Assembly: GCA_016789305.1 (NCBI GenBank)
Contig: JAEURJ010000013.1
Coordinates: 434,001-498,000, forward strand
Source: Anaerolineales bacterium
GTDB taxonomy: Bacteria > Chloroflexota > Anaerolineae > Anaerolineales > Villigracilaceae
Length of the DNA stretch: 64,000 nucleotides
Direction: 5' to 3'
The notes below the pieces were generated by a model that saw nothing but the letters and a program-made list of their open reading frames with translations, did no database searches and had not been told where the DNA came from. A program made the translations under genes and the position numbers. This document shows, piece after piece, positions 15,852 through 25,958 of the stretch (within the stretch, counting starts at the first letter, position 1; every line of letters starts with the position of its first letter).

Positions 15852-17108
15852 ATGTCCTTTCAACAGCCATCCAAATCCCTGACCAAGCGGGACTATCAAT
15901 TCATTGCACTCGTTGCGGGATTATTTTTAATCCTTTCCGCCGCGTTGATTTTTCTCAACCTGCGCTTTGAAAAAGGCGGCGGCGATTTCTATGTGCATTG
16001 GGTTGCGGCCCGCGCGTTTTCCGTGGACAAGATCGAGCCGTACAGCGGCGATGTCGCTTCCCGCGTGCAGGGGCTTGTGTATGGAACTCCAGCCCGGGCG
16101 GGGGATGAACCGTATATTCTTGATACGCCCTTCCACATCCTTCTTCTTTATTTCCCCTTTGCGCTTCTTTCCGACCCCGCGCTCGCCCGGGCGGTATTTA
16201 CCTTGATCCTCGAATTGGCATTGGCCGCGCTTGTCTACCTCAGCCTGCGACTTACGGATTGGGAGTCTCCACGCCTTTTCACGATCCTGTTCATTTTGTT
16301 TGGCATTTTTAATTTCTATTCACTTCAGGCCATTCACGAAGCGAATCCCGTTTTGATGTTGGGATTGATCTACGTTGGCATCGTCATCTCTTATTACGCC
16401 GAAACAGATGAAATGACCGGCGCACTGCTCGCGGTCTCTTTCTATTATTGGGAGGTGGGCGCGCCGTTCCTGATTCTGGTGATCCTACGCGCCTACCATG
16501 AAAAACGGATGCGGATTCTGGCGGGCTTTGTCATGGTCAATTTCATTCTGCTGTTCATTACCTATCTTATCTATCCCGATTGGCTGATCCCGTTTTTGCG
16601 CGCGGGCTGGAACAACCTGAGGATTCCTTTTGGCTTCAATACATTTGCTGTCTTCGCCGATATCTGGCCTGCTTATGGATTGCTGGTTTCGCGCATTTTT
16701 GTTGCCGGGCTTCTCGTCATGCTGGGGTATGAATTCGCGCTGGCGCGTTCGCGCGATTTTCGACAATTTTATTGGGCACTTTGTTTGTCCATCGCAGCAG
16801 CCCCTTTGCTTGGTCTGCGAACTGAAATGGAACATCTTTCCGTATTGGTGATTCCGCTTGCGCTTGTCTTTGCGATTGTCCATGAACGCTGGAAGGTGTA
16901 CGGAAGCTGGCTAGCTGTGCTGCTACTCGGTCTGGTATATGCCCTGCCCTGGGTTATTCGATTTTTTGCCACTGAACATTTTCTGAAAATCTCCAATGAA
17001 ATTGTTTTTCTTTTTCCGCCCATTTTCACCATCGCTGGCTTATACTGGATTCGCTGGTGGGCGATTCGCCCGCCGCGCGTTTGGTCCGACCTGACAAATC
17101 GCAAATGA
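15852..17108 (+). CDS. Membrane GT87-like (DUF2029) glycosyltransferase family protein
   Basis: 418 residues, about ten membrane segments. The first extracytoplasmic loop contains GGGDFYVHWVAARAFSVD, the acidic loop position used by GT-C transferases, and a later loop has the FNFYSLQAIHEAN pattern of DUF2029/GT87 (polyprenyl-phosphate mannose users). A role in mannosylation of lipids or surface polymers is inferred from the family. The leader contains a TATAAT at 15797-15802 and a small hairpin near 15812-15838. First of three membrane glycosyltransferase-like genes. Confidence 0.75.
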   Translation: MSFQQPSKSLTKRDYQFIALVAGLFLILSAALIFLNLRFEKGGGDFYVHWVAARAFSVDKIEPYSGDVASRVQGLVYGTPARAGDEPYILDTPFHILLLYFPFALLSDPALARAVFTLILELALAALVYLSLRLTDWESPRLFTILFILFGIFNFYSLQAIHEANPVLMLGLIYVGIVISYYAETDEMTGALLAVSFYYWEVGAPFLILVILRAYHEKRMRILAGFVMVNFILLFITYLIYPDWLIPFLRAGWNNLRIPFGFNTFAVFADIWPAYGLLVSRIFVAGLLVMLGYEFALARSRDFRQFYWALCLSIAAAPLLGLRTEMEHLSVLVIPLALVFAIVHERWKVYGSWLAVLLLGLVYALPWVIRFFATEHFLKISNEIVFLFPPIFTIAGLYWIRWWAIRPPRVWSDLTNRK

Positions 17109-17135
17109 GTTTTGTCCGCTGGAGACAATGATCTG

Positions 17136-18704
17136 ATGACGTTCCGCGTTTATCTCCTTCTTTTTATTCTCGCTCTCATTCCGCCCATGGTGATCGCTCA
17201 ATTTCAGCCCGCGCCCGGCTATCTCGATTCCGATTATTATTTTGCGGGCGGGATCCAACTGGTTAACGGCAAAGGCTTCAGCGAGCCTTACATGTGGAAT
17301 TATCTCGATGGCAGTACGTCCCTGCCGCATCCTTCTCATGGATATTGGCAGCCGCTGGCTTCGATTGTCGCTGCTCTGGGAATGTGGCTTACGGGCAGTG
17401 CAACCTACGCCTCTGCAAGAATATTCTTTATTTTGATTGCCGGCCTGGTGGCACCGGTTACGGCTTTGCTTGCTTACAACTTTACAAAACGGCGCGACCT
17501 TGCCGTCACGTCTGCACTTCTTGCAATTTTCTCCGTCTATAGTGCCCCTTTTGTCGGCGTGACAGATAATTTCGGCATCTTCATGCTTTTAGGCGGACTG
17601 TATTTTATTCTTGCTCTTCAATTAATCCATAATCCTTCAGTCATACGAAACTGGTTCTTGCTCGGACTTCTTGCAGGATTCATGACACTTTCTCGCAGTG
17701 ACGGCTTGCTTTGGCTTGCGGTCACCTTCCTTTTCGTCCTTTGGCGTGCGCCAGGAATTTCTTTTGCCAAGCTGGGCAAGTCCACATTCATACATTCCCT
17801 TCTTACGCTTCTCGGCTTTCTGACCGTGATGGCTCCTTGGTATGCAAGAAATATCAATGTCTATGGAAGCATCATGGCACCCGGCGGCAGCCGTGCGCTT
17901 TGGTTGAGTAACTACGACCAAACGTTTATTTATCCCCCCGATTTGCTCAACAAAGAATCTTTTCTTGCAACTGGCTGGCAGGAGATCCTGTCTATTCGGT
18001 TGAAAGCATTGAGTCAAAACTTTCAGAGTGCGTTTGCGGCACATGGCGCGATCGTCTTATTTCCGTTTATTCTGATCGGGATCTACGCCCATCGCAAAGA
18101 TGAGCTGGTAAAACTGATCGGCCTTGCCTGGCTGATTTTGTTCTTCGTCATGACCTTTATCTTTCCATTGGCGGGCGCGCGCGGCGCATTCTTCCACGCC
18201 GGAGCGGCGTTCCAACCCATGTGGTGGGTCCTTGCTCCGCTTGGGCTGGAGTCAGTAATGGCATACCTGCGCACAAAGAATTGGGGCGACGATCAGGCGC
18301 GGGTGGTGTTTCGAAGCGGGCTGGTCATGATCGCCGTCATCTTAACTGTCTTTGTTGTCTATCTAAAGCTATTCAGCATCGGATGGAGCGAAGGTGAGGA
18401 AAATTATTCAGCCATCGAGAGTTTCTTAAAGGAAAAGGGGATCGAGCAGAATGATATTGTCATCGTTCGTAATGCCCCCGGTTATTATTTGGAAACTGGC
18501 CGTTCCGCACTGCCTATTCCATACGGCGACGAACGAACGGTTCTGGAAGTTGCGAAACAGTTTCATGCAAACTATCTTGTGCTTGAAACTGAGGCCGTGC
18601 TTGAGCCCATGAAGGATTTGTTCGATGATCCGAATGGCAACCCCGATTTTGTATTTCTTGGTGAATTGAATGACGCAAAATTTTACCGCATCGAATTCAA
18701 ATAG
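17136..18704 (+). CDS. Membrane glycosyltransferase, GT-C / GT39-like
   Basis: 522 residues from ATG 17136 (ggag 12 bp before); a TTG at 17112 is possible. About ten to twelve membrane segments. The first outer loop has PGYLDSDYYFAGG with an Asp pair, and TLSRSDGLLWLAV in the middle matches ArnT/PMT-like GT-C proteins. The soluble C-terminal part contains FLKEKGIEQNDIVIVRNAPGYY and PYGD. It probably uses a lipid-linked sugar at the outer membrane face. The next gene starts inside its 3' end. Confidence 0.75.
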   Translation: MTFRVYLLLFILALIPPMVIAQFQPAPGYLDSDYYFAGGIQLVNGKGFSEPYMWNYLDGSTSLPHPSHGYWQPLASIVAALGMWLTGSATYASARIFFILIAGLVAPVTALLAYNFTKRRDLAVTSALLAIFSVYSAPFVGVTDNFGIFMLLGGLYFILALQLIHNPSVIRNWFLLGLLAGFMTLSRSDGLLWLAVTFLFVLWRAPGISFAKLGKSTFIHSLLTLLGFLTVMAPWYARNINVYGSIMAPGGSRALWLSNYDQTFIYPPDLLNKESFLATGWQEILSIRLKALSQNFQSAFAAHGAIVLFPFILIGIYAHRKDELVKLIGLAWLILFFVMTFIFPLAGARGAFFHAGAAFQPMWWVLAPLGLESVMAYLRTKNWGDDQARVVFRSGLVMIAVILTVFVVYLKLFSIGWSEGEENYSAIESFLKEKGIEQNDIVIVRNAPGYYLETGRSALPIPYGDERTVLEVAKQFHANYLVLETEAVLEPMKDLFDDPNGNPDFVFLGELNDAKFYRIEFK

Positions 18705-20163
18705 CATCTCCAAAAAAGACTTGTGGATGGTCGCCGCCGCGACAGTGTTAATGGCTTTCATCTATTTACTTGCCAGCAAACTTTCTTATGGCATTGGCTT
18801 CCCATTGGACGACTCGTGGATACATCAAACCTATGCGCGCAACCTCGCATTATATGGAGAATGGGCGTTTCGTCCCGGAATCCCATCCGCGGGTTCCACG
18901 TCACCGCTTTGGTCGGCCTTGCTTTCCATTGGATTTTTGATCGGCTTATCTCCTTACATTTGGACGTTCTTTCTTGGTGCAGTCGTCATCTTTGCCCTTG
19001 CCTTGGTTTGCGAATGGGCGGTTCGAAATTTGATCGACTCCTATCAACCAAAATATCCCTGGGTTGCGTTCTTCATCGTGTTTGAATGGCATCTCTCATG
19101 GGCTGCCATGTCTGGGATGGAAACCTTGCTGCACGGATTGATCGTTACGACTGTCCTGATCTTGTTGATGACGAACACGCCTCGTTATCTCACCCTCGGC
19201 CTGCTGACCGGGCTAGCCACCTGGGTCCGCCCTGATGGTTTGACTCTGATCGGCCCCGTTTTCATCGTTATCCTGCTTACAGAAAAGGATACGCAGTTAC
19301 GGGTCAAGGCAATTGGACGATATCTGATTGGCTTTGGTTCTCTCTTTATTCCCTACCTGCTTTTCAATTTGTACATTGGCGGCACACCCATGCCGAATAC
19401 CTTTTATGCAAAGCAGGCTGAATATATTGCCTGGCAGCATAAATCCATTTTTTCGCGCCTCGGTCAGATGTTTTTGCAGCTGCTGGTTGGGCCGGGTGTT
19501 GTGATCTTTCCAGGCATTATTGCCTGGGCTGTTCATGCTATTAAAAATAGGCTATGGGGAAGTATGGCTGCCATGTTGTGGTGTCTTGGATATTTGATGC
19601 TTTACATCCTGCGATTGCCCATGTATCAACATGGGCGTTATATCATGCCTGCCATGCCGATTTTTTTTCTTTTTGGGCTGTTGTCTTTTTTTTATTTTGC
19701 AAAAAGCAAGTTGTTTGGAAGATACCATTGGGTCGCTCAAACCTTTTGGCAGGCATCCGCCTTGATAATTTTGCTTTCTTTTATTTTTATTGGTGCAAAG
19801 GGCTACGCAGATGATGTGACCCTGATAGAGAGTGAAATGGTGGTCACTGCAAAATGGGTGGCTGAGAATATTCCCCCGGACGCGGTGCTGGCCGTTCATG
19901 ATATTGGCGCCCTGGGCTATTTTGATAACCATAAGCTGATTGATTTGGCTGGATTGATTTCACCTGAGGTGATTCCGTTTATTAGGGATGAGGCGCAACT
20001 CGGTCCTTATCTCGACAAAGCAGGGGCAAATTACTTGATCGCGTTTCCTGATTTTTATCCTCTGATGACAAAGGATGCCCAAATCGTTTTCGAGTCGGGC
20101 GGCCAGGCTGCCATTCTGGCTGGAGAGAAAAATATGGCAGTGTATGTGTGGAAAACCCCATAA
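18670..20163 (+). CDS. Membrane glycosyltransferase-like protein, GT-C
   Basis: 497 residues, about ten membrane segments. The first outer loop carries GIGFPLDDSWIHQTYARNLA, an acidic DD site in the GT-C catalytic position. The middle GLATWVRPDGLTLIGPV resembles the R-x-D/E-G motif of the preceding gene, so the two look like distant paralogues. The C-terminal soluble domain has VLAVHDIGALGYF. It overlaps the upstream gene by 35 bp, which argues for co-expression. Confidence 0.75.
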   Translation: MTQNFTASNSNSISKKDLWMVAAATVLMAFIYLLASKLSYGIGFPLDDSWIHQTYARNLALYGEWAFRPGIPSAGSTSPLWSALLSIGFLIGLSPYIWTFFLGAVVIFALALVCEWAVRNLIDSYQPKYPWVAFFIVFEWHLSWAAMSGMETLLHGLIVTTVLILLMTNTPRYLTLGLLTGLATWVRPDGLTLIGPVFIVILLTEKDTQLRVKAIGRYLIGFGSLFIPYLLFNLYIGGTPMPNTFYAKQAEYIAWQHKSIFSRLGQMFLQLLVGPGVVIFPGIIAWAVHAIKNRLWGSMAAMLWCLGYLMLYILRLPMYQHGRYIMPAMPIFFLFGLLSFFYFAKSKLFGRYHWVAQTFWQASALIILLSFIFIGAKGYADDVTLIESEMVVTAKWVAENIPPDAVLAVHDIGALGYFDNHKLIDLAGLISPEVIPFIRDEAQLGPYLDKAGANYLIAFPDFYPLMTKDAQIVFESGGQAAILAGEKNMAVYVWKTP

Positions 20164-20210
20164 TGGGTTAAAATGTGTTAACTAGACCAATTAAGAAGAA
20201 TGGGAATGGG

Positions 20211-20912
20211 ATGAACCAGATAACCCTTTTGATTGTTGATGACCACCCCTTGTTTCGTCAGGGCGTTGTAGATGCCTTGTCCCTGGAACCCGATATGCGC
20301 ATTATTGCCCAGTCGGCAACCGGAGATGAAGCATTGGACTTCATTCGCACCAAAAAGCCAACCATTGCGGTACTCGATGTGAATCTACCAGGCATGAATG
20401 GCCAGCAGATTACACACCAGGTATCACAAGATCGGTTGCCGACTCGTGTGATACTGATGACTGGTTACGATGATGTGGAGCAGGCCATCCATGCGGCGCT
20501 GGCTGGCGCGCACGGATATTGTTCCAAAGATATCCAGCCTCAAAGTCTTTCCCGTATTATCCGTGAAGTATCGGAAGGAAAGTTCGTCTTTGCGGGTAAT
20601 GTTTTTACCCGCCGCGAACTTGAGCTTTGGGTGGAAGATCAAATGGAAGGCGCCCGCCGTTCGTATAGCGAACCCGGCACACCCTTCCATCCCTTATCTG
20701 ACCGTGAGATGGAAGTACTCTCTTGTGTGGTTCGTGGCATGAGTAACAAGGAAATTGCCACATTGCTTGGCATTAGCCATCAGACTGTGAAGAATCACGT
20801 TACCGCCATCTTAAGAAAGTTTGGCGTTGAGGATAGAACTCAGGCTGTAGTGTATGCTCTTAAGCGTGGCTGGGTCACATTAAAAGATACCGATATACGA
20901 CCGTTGGAATAA
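20211..20912 (+). CDS. NarL/FixJ-family response regulator
   Basis: 233 residues from ATG 20211. Receiver domain with Asp10/Asp11, phospho-acceptor Asp56 (VLDVNLPG), Thr84 and Lys106, all intact, then a LuxR-type helix-turn-helix at about 165-215 (LSDREMEVLSCVVRGMSNKE, KNHVTAILRKFGV). The linker carries an additional acidic segment. It is most likely phosphorylated by the kinase encoded next (24 bp downstream) and may control the tad pilus genes that follow. Confidence 0.93.
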   Translation: MNQITLLIVDDHPLFRQGVVDALSLEPDMRIIAQSATGDEALDFIRTKKPTIAVLDVNLPGMNGQQITHQVSQDRLPTRVILMTGYDDVEQAIHAALAGAHGYCSKDIQPQSLSRIIREVSEGKFVFAGNVFTRRELELWVEDQMEGARRSYSEPGTPFHPLSDREMEVLSCVVRGMSNKEIATLLGISHQTVKNHVTAILRKFGVEDRTQAVVYALKRGWVTLKDTDIRPLE

Positions 20913-20936
20913 ATCGTTTTTGGAGAATTATATTTT

Positions 20937-21929
20937 ATGGATTACCAGGCTGAATTGGAAGAAACCCAGCGTGCTTTACGCGAAGTAACGCTAATGATCG
21001 AGCAAAGTCAAGGGGAGTTAACCAAGATCACGCAAAGAAACACAGCGATTACTGCGCATTTGCAGCAGGTGCAAAAGCAAACTGGTACTTCCCCGGATGA
21101 AGTAAAAATGGCGTACGATTCTGCATTGGACGCGCAGCAGAGATTGTTTGTGATGCGTGGTCAGCTCGATAAGCTTCAAAATGATAAAACACATCTTGAA
21201 AAATACAAGGGTGTATTGGAGAATTTAAACTCAGATTCAAATAATACCAATTCGGAGGATGCCCAATCTTCTGGTGTAAAAGGTCAAATGGCAGGCATTG
21301 AAATGATCGTTAATGCCCAGGAAGCGGAGCGTCAGCGCCTTTCAAGGCAAATGCATGATGGACCTGCGCAAGCTCTGTCTAATTTTATTTTGCAAACAGA
21401 AATCGCCATGCGTTTATTGGATGCAGACCCTGCAATGGCAAAAGAAGAACTGGGGAATTTAAAATCATCGGCAATGGGTACGTTTCAAAAAGTTCGAAAT
21501 TTTATTTTCGAACTCCGTCCAATGATGCTTGATGACTTGGGTCTTGTTCCAACATTAAGAAAATATGCAGATGCGTTTAAAGAACAATCCAGTTTGGATG
21601 TTACTCTTTCGGTAACAGGCACGGAAAGGCGACTTGAACCATATTTGGAAGTAATGGTATTTCGTGCCACTCAGGAGTTGCTTGGGAATGCGTCTCGCCA
21701 TAGCCAGGCTACCTTGATCAAGGTGCAGGTCGACATGGGAAATGAAATGGTTCGCGTTAGTGTGGACGACAATGGCAAGGGATTTGACCCCGAAATATTG
21801 AAACAGTCAACAAATCTTGGGTTAAAGTTGATCCGTGAACGTGCCGAAATGCTGGGTGGGAATTTTGAGATTGATAGTATGGCTGGGTCTGGCGCCAGAA
21901 TTACATTCTCTGTGCCGGCAAGAGGCTGA
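20937..21929 (+). CDS. DegS-like cytoplasmic sensor histidine kinase
   Basis: 330 residues without membrane segments. Residues 1-100 form a coiled coil rich in Gln/Glu. A HisKA_3 dimerisation helix holds His140 (RLSRQMHDGPAQAL), followed by FELRPMMLDDLGL and a HATPase domain with NASRHS, DDNGKGFDP and GLKLIRERAEMLGG. The organisation, a coiled-coil sensor plus HisKA_3 in the cytosol, is that of Bacillus DegS. Partner: the response regulator just upstream. Confidence 0.92.
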   Translation: MDYQAELEETQRALREVTLMIEQSQGELTKITQRNTAITAHLQQVQKQTGTSPDEVKMAYDSALDAQQRLFVMRGQLDKLQNDKTHLEKYKGVLENLNSDSNNTNSEDAQSSGVKGQMAGIEMIVNAQEAERQRLSRQMHDGPAQALSNFILQTEIAMRLLDADPAMAKEELGNLKSSAMGTFQKVRNFIFELRPMMLDDLGLVPTLRKYADAFKEQSSLDVTLSVTGTERRLEPYLEVMVFRATQELLGNASRHSQATLIKVQVDMGNEMVRVSVDDNGKGFDPEILKQSTNLGLKLIRERAEMLGGNFEIDSMAGSGARITFSVPARG

Positions 21930-22054
21930 TTTTTCATTTAAACTTCTAACATTATTGTTAAGCGGTTGTTTTGCTGGCACTCCTTTTGCAAGCCGGGGGA
22001 AATGTAAAATGGGTTTTGTGGCGCAAATTTACTGATATCCACTGCGTGGCTGTT

Positions 22055-22081
22055 TTGAATTTGCCATTTTTACTGTATAAT
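22055..22081 (+). promoter_or_regulatory. Candidate promoter of the tad operon
   Basis: TTGAAT (22055-22060), 15-bp spacer, TATAAT (22076-22081). The perfect -10 lies 50 bp upstream of the cpaB start, within the 202-bp spacer after the kinase gene. The short spacer is a weakness. Confidence 0.45.
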
Positions 22082-22131
22082 CATTATGATATAAATTGTC
22101 TAGTGCAGATTACAAAAAATAGGAGATTTTT

Positions 22132-23196
22132 ATGCGTCGAGGACGAACTCTAATTATGGTGCTTCTAATCATTGTAATTGGCCTAGTTGTAGCTTTTTTT
22201 GCCTTCCGCCAATTCCTGGGCGGGGCAACAACCGCGGAACAGGTGCCAGTTAATGTTGAGGTTTATGTTGCAGGCCAGAATATTCCTCAAGGTGAAGAAG
22301 TTACTGAGGCTGCCCTTCAGACTATTACGATTCCACAGGATAAAGTTGTAAGTGTCATGTATGGTACGGATGAAAAAGCATTCCTCATTGGGAAGGTTGC
22401 AAAATACCCTCTTGATCAAGGAGTGGTAATTACCGAGTCTATGGTCGGAGATGGTACTGCTAGTATTCCGATATCCGGTCCTCAATGGGCCTCATTGATA
22501 CCTGCCGGGCAAACTGCCATTTCGATTCCAACCAATCGCCTGGGCTTGGCCGGCTATGCAATTGCTGATGGTGCACACGTCAACATTAATGCCTGTTTTC
22601 TCTTTGTTGATGTAGACCCATCATTTCAATCGGTTCTTCCAAATAAATTTATCGTCTTAACAGGCACCGGCTTTAGTGATACAGGTGTTCCGACAATAAC
22701 ACTTGGTGGTGGAGCGGAAGGCCCGTTTCAAGGCAGATTGGAACTGGAACCTGCTATTCAACAGCCGTATTATCTAATTCCTTCTGAATCACAGCGCCCC
22801 AGAATGGTTTGTCAAATTCTATTACAAGATGTCGTGGTTTTAAAGGTTGGCAACTTCTCGTTAACCCCAGTTGTAACTACCTCCGAAACTGATCCGGCGG
22901 CGGTTCCAGCAGATCAACAGACCTCTTCTGCACCTGATATTGTTACCTTGCTGGTTTCGCCTCAGGATTCGATTACGCTTTCATATTTGATTCAAACTCA
23001 GGCGGAATTAACTATGACATTACGCAACCCAAGTGATCAGGCGCGCCAGGCAACTGAAGCATCTACACTTCAGTTCCTCTTGAGCCAATATAATATCCCT
23101 GTTCCTGCCAAGTTGCCTTATTCACTTCAGCCCCAGACTGATATTTTGGGTGGCGTTGTTCTTCCGAACGATGTGGTTCAGGTACCTGCCCAGTAA
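22132..23196 (+). CDS. cpaB: Flp pilus assembly protein CpaB (RcpC)
   Basis: 354 residues, an N-terminal membrane anchor (LIMVLLIIVIGLVVAFFAF) then a SAF domain with VYVAGQNIPQGEEVTEAAL, the hallmark of CpaB/RcpC. It is a periplasmic or extracellular assembly factor of tad pili; in diderms it works with the secretin CpaC, absent here. The aggaga ribosome binding site is well placed. First gene of the tad operon. Confidence 0.88.
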   Translation: MRRGRTLIMVLLIIVIGLVVAFFAFRQFLGGATTAEQVPVNVEVYVAGQNIPQGEEVTEAALQTITIPQDKVVSVMYGTDEKAFLIGKVAKYPLDQGVVITESMVGDGTASIPISGPQWASLIPAGQTAISIPTNRLGLAGYAIADGAHVNINACFLFVDVDPSFQSVLPNKFIVLTGTGFSDTGVPTITLGGGAEGPFQGRLELEPAIQQPYYLIPSESQRPRMVCQILLQDVVVLKVGNFSLTPVVTTSETDPAAVPADQQTSSAPDIVTLLVSPQDSITLSYLIQTQAELTMTLRNPSDQARQATEASTLQFLLSQYNIPVPAKLPYSLQPQTDILGGVVLPNDVVQVPAQ

Positions 23197-23242
23197 TATC
23201 CTGCTTTATTAAAACATAAATAATTGAGGCATTGATGTCAAA

Positions 23243-24481
23243 ATGGCTTTAGCGAAAATTAGAACATTAATAGTCGATGATATTGCAGAAACACGTGAGA
23301 ATGTTCGTAAACTTTTGCAATTCGAATCCGATGTCGAGGTGGTTGGCTCTGCTCGTACTGGACGTGAAGGGATACAACTTGCCCAAGAGTTGGATCCAGA
23401 CGTGATATTAATGGACATAAATATGCCGGATATTGATGGAATCTCTGCTACGGAAGTTATCAGGCAGAATTCACCCTATATCCAAGTTGTAATTCTTTCG
23501 GTTCAGAGCGATCAAAATTATATGCGTCGTGCCATGTTGGCAGGCGCAAGAGACTTCTTAACAAAACCGCCGATGGGGGATGAGTTAATTTCAGCAATTC
23601 GGCGGGCTGGAGAGATGGCCCATATAGAAAGAACCAAAACATCCCAGGTGCGGCTTGGTTCTTCGGCGAGTTCCTCAGGAGTCTCTCTTGTTTCTGCAGT
23701 AGGCAGTCCGGCTACTCTTGGAAAAATAATTACTGTTTATAGCCCTAAGGGTGGAACTGGCTGCACCACGGTTGCAGTTAATTTGGCGATTGCATTGAAT
23801 AATGAGGCAACTCGGGCCGTGGTGGTAGATGGAAATCTGCAGTTTGGTGATGTGGCCATGTTTGTCAATGAACAGGGTAAAAACACAATCCTTGATATAG
23901 CGCCTCGCGTTGATGACCTCGAGTTGGATCTTGTTGAAGACATTTTGATAAAACATCAAACATCTGGTATTAGCATATTGGCTTCACCGCCACGTCCAGA
24001 GATGGCGGAAAAAGTTTCTGCCGACCAATTTGTTAAAGTTTTGCAGTTTTTACAAAAAATGTTTGCTTATGTGGTGGTTGATACGTCGTCAATACTTACA
24101 GATGTTGTTTTGGGCAGTGTTGACATCAGCGATATAATTTTGGTTATAACAACCCAGGAAATACCGGCTATTAAGAATACACGCCTTTTTTTAGATCTTT
24201 TACAGACGATGGGTATTGGAAAAGATCGTATTGTGTTTGCGATTAATCGTTTCGACAAACGAATTTCAATTACCCCTGAAAAAATCAGTGACAACCTGAA
24301 GCATGAAGTTGCCGTTACGCTGCCCCTTGATGAAAAAGTTGTGATCACGGCTGTAAATCGAGGTGTTCCGTTCATGATTGATAACAAGAATCAACTCGCC
24401 GGTAAAGGCATATTTTCATTGGCAGAGGTTGTTCGGACCCGCTTAAGCGTGCTTGAATCTGATACAGAGATTAAACGGTAA
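23243..24481 (+). CDS. cpaE: CpaE/TadZ: intact receiver domain fused to ParA/MinD-type ATPase
   Basis: 412 residues. Residues 1-115 form a receiver domain with all phosphorylation residues present: Asp12/13, Asp58 (ILMDINMPD), Ser86 and Lys108. A Ser/Ala-rich linker leads to a MinD/ParA-like ATPase with deviant Walker A KGGTGCT (169-175), then VVVDTSSIL and NRFDKR. TadZ/CpaE positions the pilus machine at the membrane; in Caulobacter CpaE the receiver is degenerate, so the intact one here is notable. Confidence 0.9.
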   Translation: MALAKIRTLIVDDIAETRENVRKLLQFESDVEVVGSARTGREGIQLAQELDPDVILMDINMPDIDGISATEVIRQNSPYIQVVILSVQSDQNYMRRAMLAGARDFLTKPPMGDELISAIRRAGEMAHIERTKTSQVRLGSSASSSGVSLVSAVGSPATLGKIITVYSPKGGTGCTTVAVNLAIALNNEATRAVVVDGNLQFGDVAMFVNEQGKNTILDIAPRVDDLELDLVEDILIKHQTSGISILASPPRPEMAEKVSADQFVKVLQFLQKMFAYVVVDTSSILTDVVLGSVDISDIILVITTQEIPAIKNTRLFLDLLQTMGIGKDRIVFAINRFDKRISITPEKISDNLKHEVAVTLPLDEKVVITAVNRGVPFMIDNKNQLAGKGIFSLAEVVRTRLSVLESDTEIKR

Positions 24482-24494
24482 GGAGAGATAGACC

Positions 24495-25943
24495 ATGTCG
24501 TTATTGAAAAGAATTGAGCAAAATCAAGGAGGAGGTGGACAGCAGGGTGGTACTCCTTCGTCACCAGCTCCCCAACAATCAGGCGGTGGTCAATCAGGCA
24601 GTGGCGGGGATAATTCACGTTTGTCATCTCTTCAGGCGCGCCGCGTCAGCGCACCCGTTACTTCACCTCAAGCAGGAACGTATTTTGATTTAAAGACTAG
24701 GGTGCAAAACAAACTTCTTGCCGAAATAGATCCTTCAATGGATATTTCCAAGACTGAAGAGGTAAAAAAGACAATTCAGGACTTGTTTGAGCAAATATTA
24801 ACTGAAGAAAATATTGTTCTTTCGCGTCCTGAGAGAGCAAGATTGTTCGAGCAGATTGCGGCTGAAATTTTAGGTTTAGGCCCACTTCAAACACTTCTGG
24901 AAGATGATTCAATCACTGAAATCATGGTAAATGGCCCGAAGAATATTTTTATTGAGCGCAAAGGTAAAATTCATCGGGTGCCAATCACTTTTGAAGGTAA
25001 CGATCATGTTATGAGAATTATTGATCGTATTGTGGCTCCTTTGGGCAGACGTATTGATGAATCGAGCCCCTATGTTGATGCTCGCTTGCAAGACGGTTCC
25101 CGTGTGAATGCTGTTATCCCGCCGATCTCTCTGGTCGGCCCCGTTTTGACAATTCGTAAGTTTTCCAAGAACCCGATTTCTGTTGACCAATTAATTCAAT
25201 TTGGTTCGATTTCACAGGAGGCCGTACAATTTCTAAAAGCTTGTGTAGAAGCCAGATTGAATATCATTATTTCGGGCGGTACAGGCTCAGGCAAGACTAC
25301 GCTATTGAATGTGATGTCGAGTTTCATCCCGGCAGACGAACGTATTCTTACCATTGAAAATGCCGCTGAATTACAGTTGCGCCAGGAACATGTTGTTACT
25401 TTGGAGTCGCGGCCGCCTAATATTGAAGGTCGCGGTGAAGTTACGATCCGCGATCTTGTTATCAATGCCCTTCGTATGCGCCCAGAACGTATTATTGTTG
25501 GTGAGTGTCGTGGTGGTGAAACGCTTGACATGTTGCAGGCAATGAATACGGGCCATGATGGTTCCATGACCACAGCACATGCCAATACTCCTCGTGATGC
25601 AATATCTCGTATTGAGACAATGTGTTTGATGGCTGGAATGGATCTGCCAGTGCGGGCGATTCGCGAACAGATTTCAAGTGCGGTCGATGTGATATGTCAG
25701 CAGGAACGTATGCGCGATGGTACTCGTAAAGTCACTACGATTACAGAAGTTAGCGGTATGGAAGGTGATGTTATTACGATGACAGATATCTTTACTTTTG
25801 AGCAGTCTGGTGTTGAGAATGGCCAGGTTGTTGGCCGTTTACGCCCAACTGGTTTGCGCCCCAAGTTCATGGATAAAATTGAAGCAGCCGGGATTCATCT
25901 TCCCCCCTCAATCTTTGGCATCGGCGAACGACGTCGTTATTAG
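24495..25943 (+). CDS. tadA: Tad secretion ATPase TadA (CpaF)
   Basis: 482 residues. After a Gly/Gln/Ser-rich N-terminus (residues 10-40) come the secretion-ATPase N-domain and a catalytic domain with Walker A GGTGSGKTT near residue 260, ENAAELQL, the Asp/His box region GHDGSMTTAHANT and RPERIIVGECRGGE. It powers pilin polymerisation and possibly retraction from the cytosolic face. A strong ribosome binding site (aaggagag) precedes the ATG. Confidence 0.94.
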   Translation: MSLLKRIEQNQGGGGQQGGTPSSPAPQQSGGGQSGSGGDNSRLSSLQARRVSAPVTSPQAGTYFDLKTRVQNKLLAEIDPSMDISKTEEVKKTIQDLFEQILTEENIVLSRPERARLFEQIAAEILGLGPLQTLLEDDSITEIMVNGPKNIFIERKGKIHRVPITFEGNDHVMRIIDRIVAPLGRRIDESSPYVDARLQDGSRVNAVIPPISLVGPVLTIRKFSKNPISVDQLIQFGSISQEAVQFLKACVEARLNIIISGGTGSGKTTLLNVMSSFIPADERILTIENAAELQLRQEHVVTLESRPPNIEGRGEVTIRDLVINALRMRPERIIVGECRGGETLDMLQAMNTGHDGSMTTAHANTPRDAISRIETMCLMAGMDLPVRAIREQISSAVDVICQQERMRDGTRKVTTITEVSGMEGDVITMTDIFTFEQSGVENGQVVGRLRPTGLRPKFMDKIEAAGIHLPPSIFGIGERRRY

Positions 25944-25958
25944 GAGTATGAATTTTCC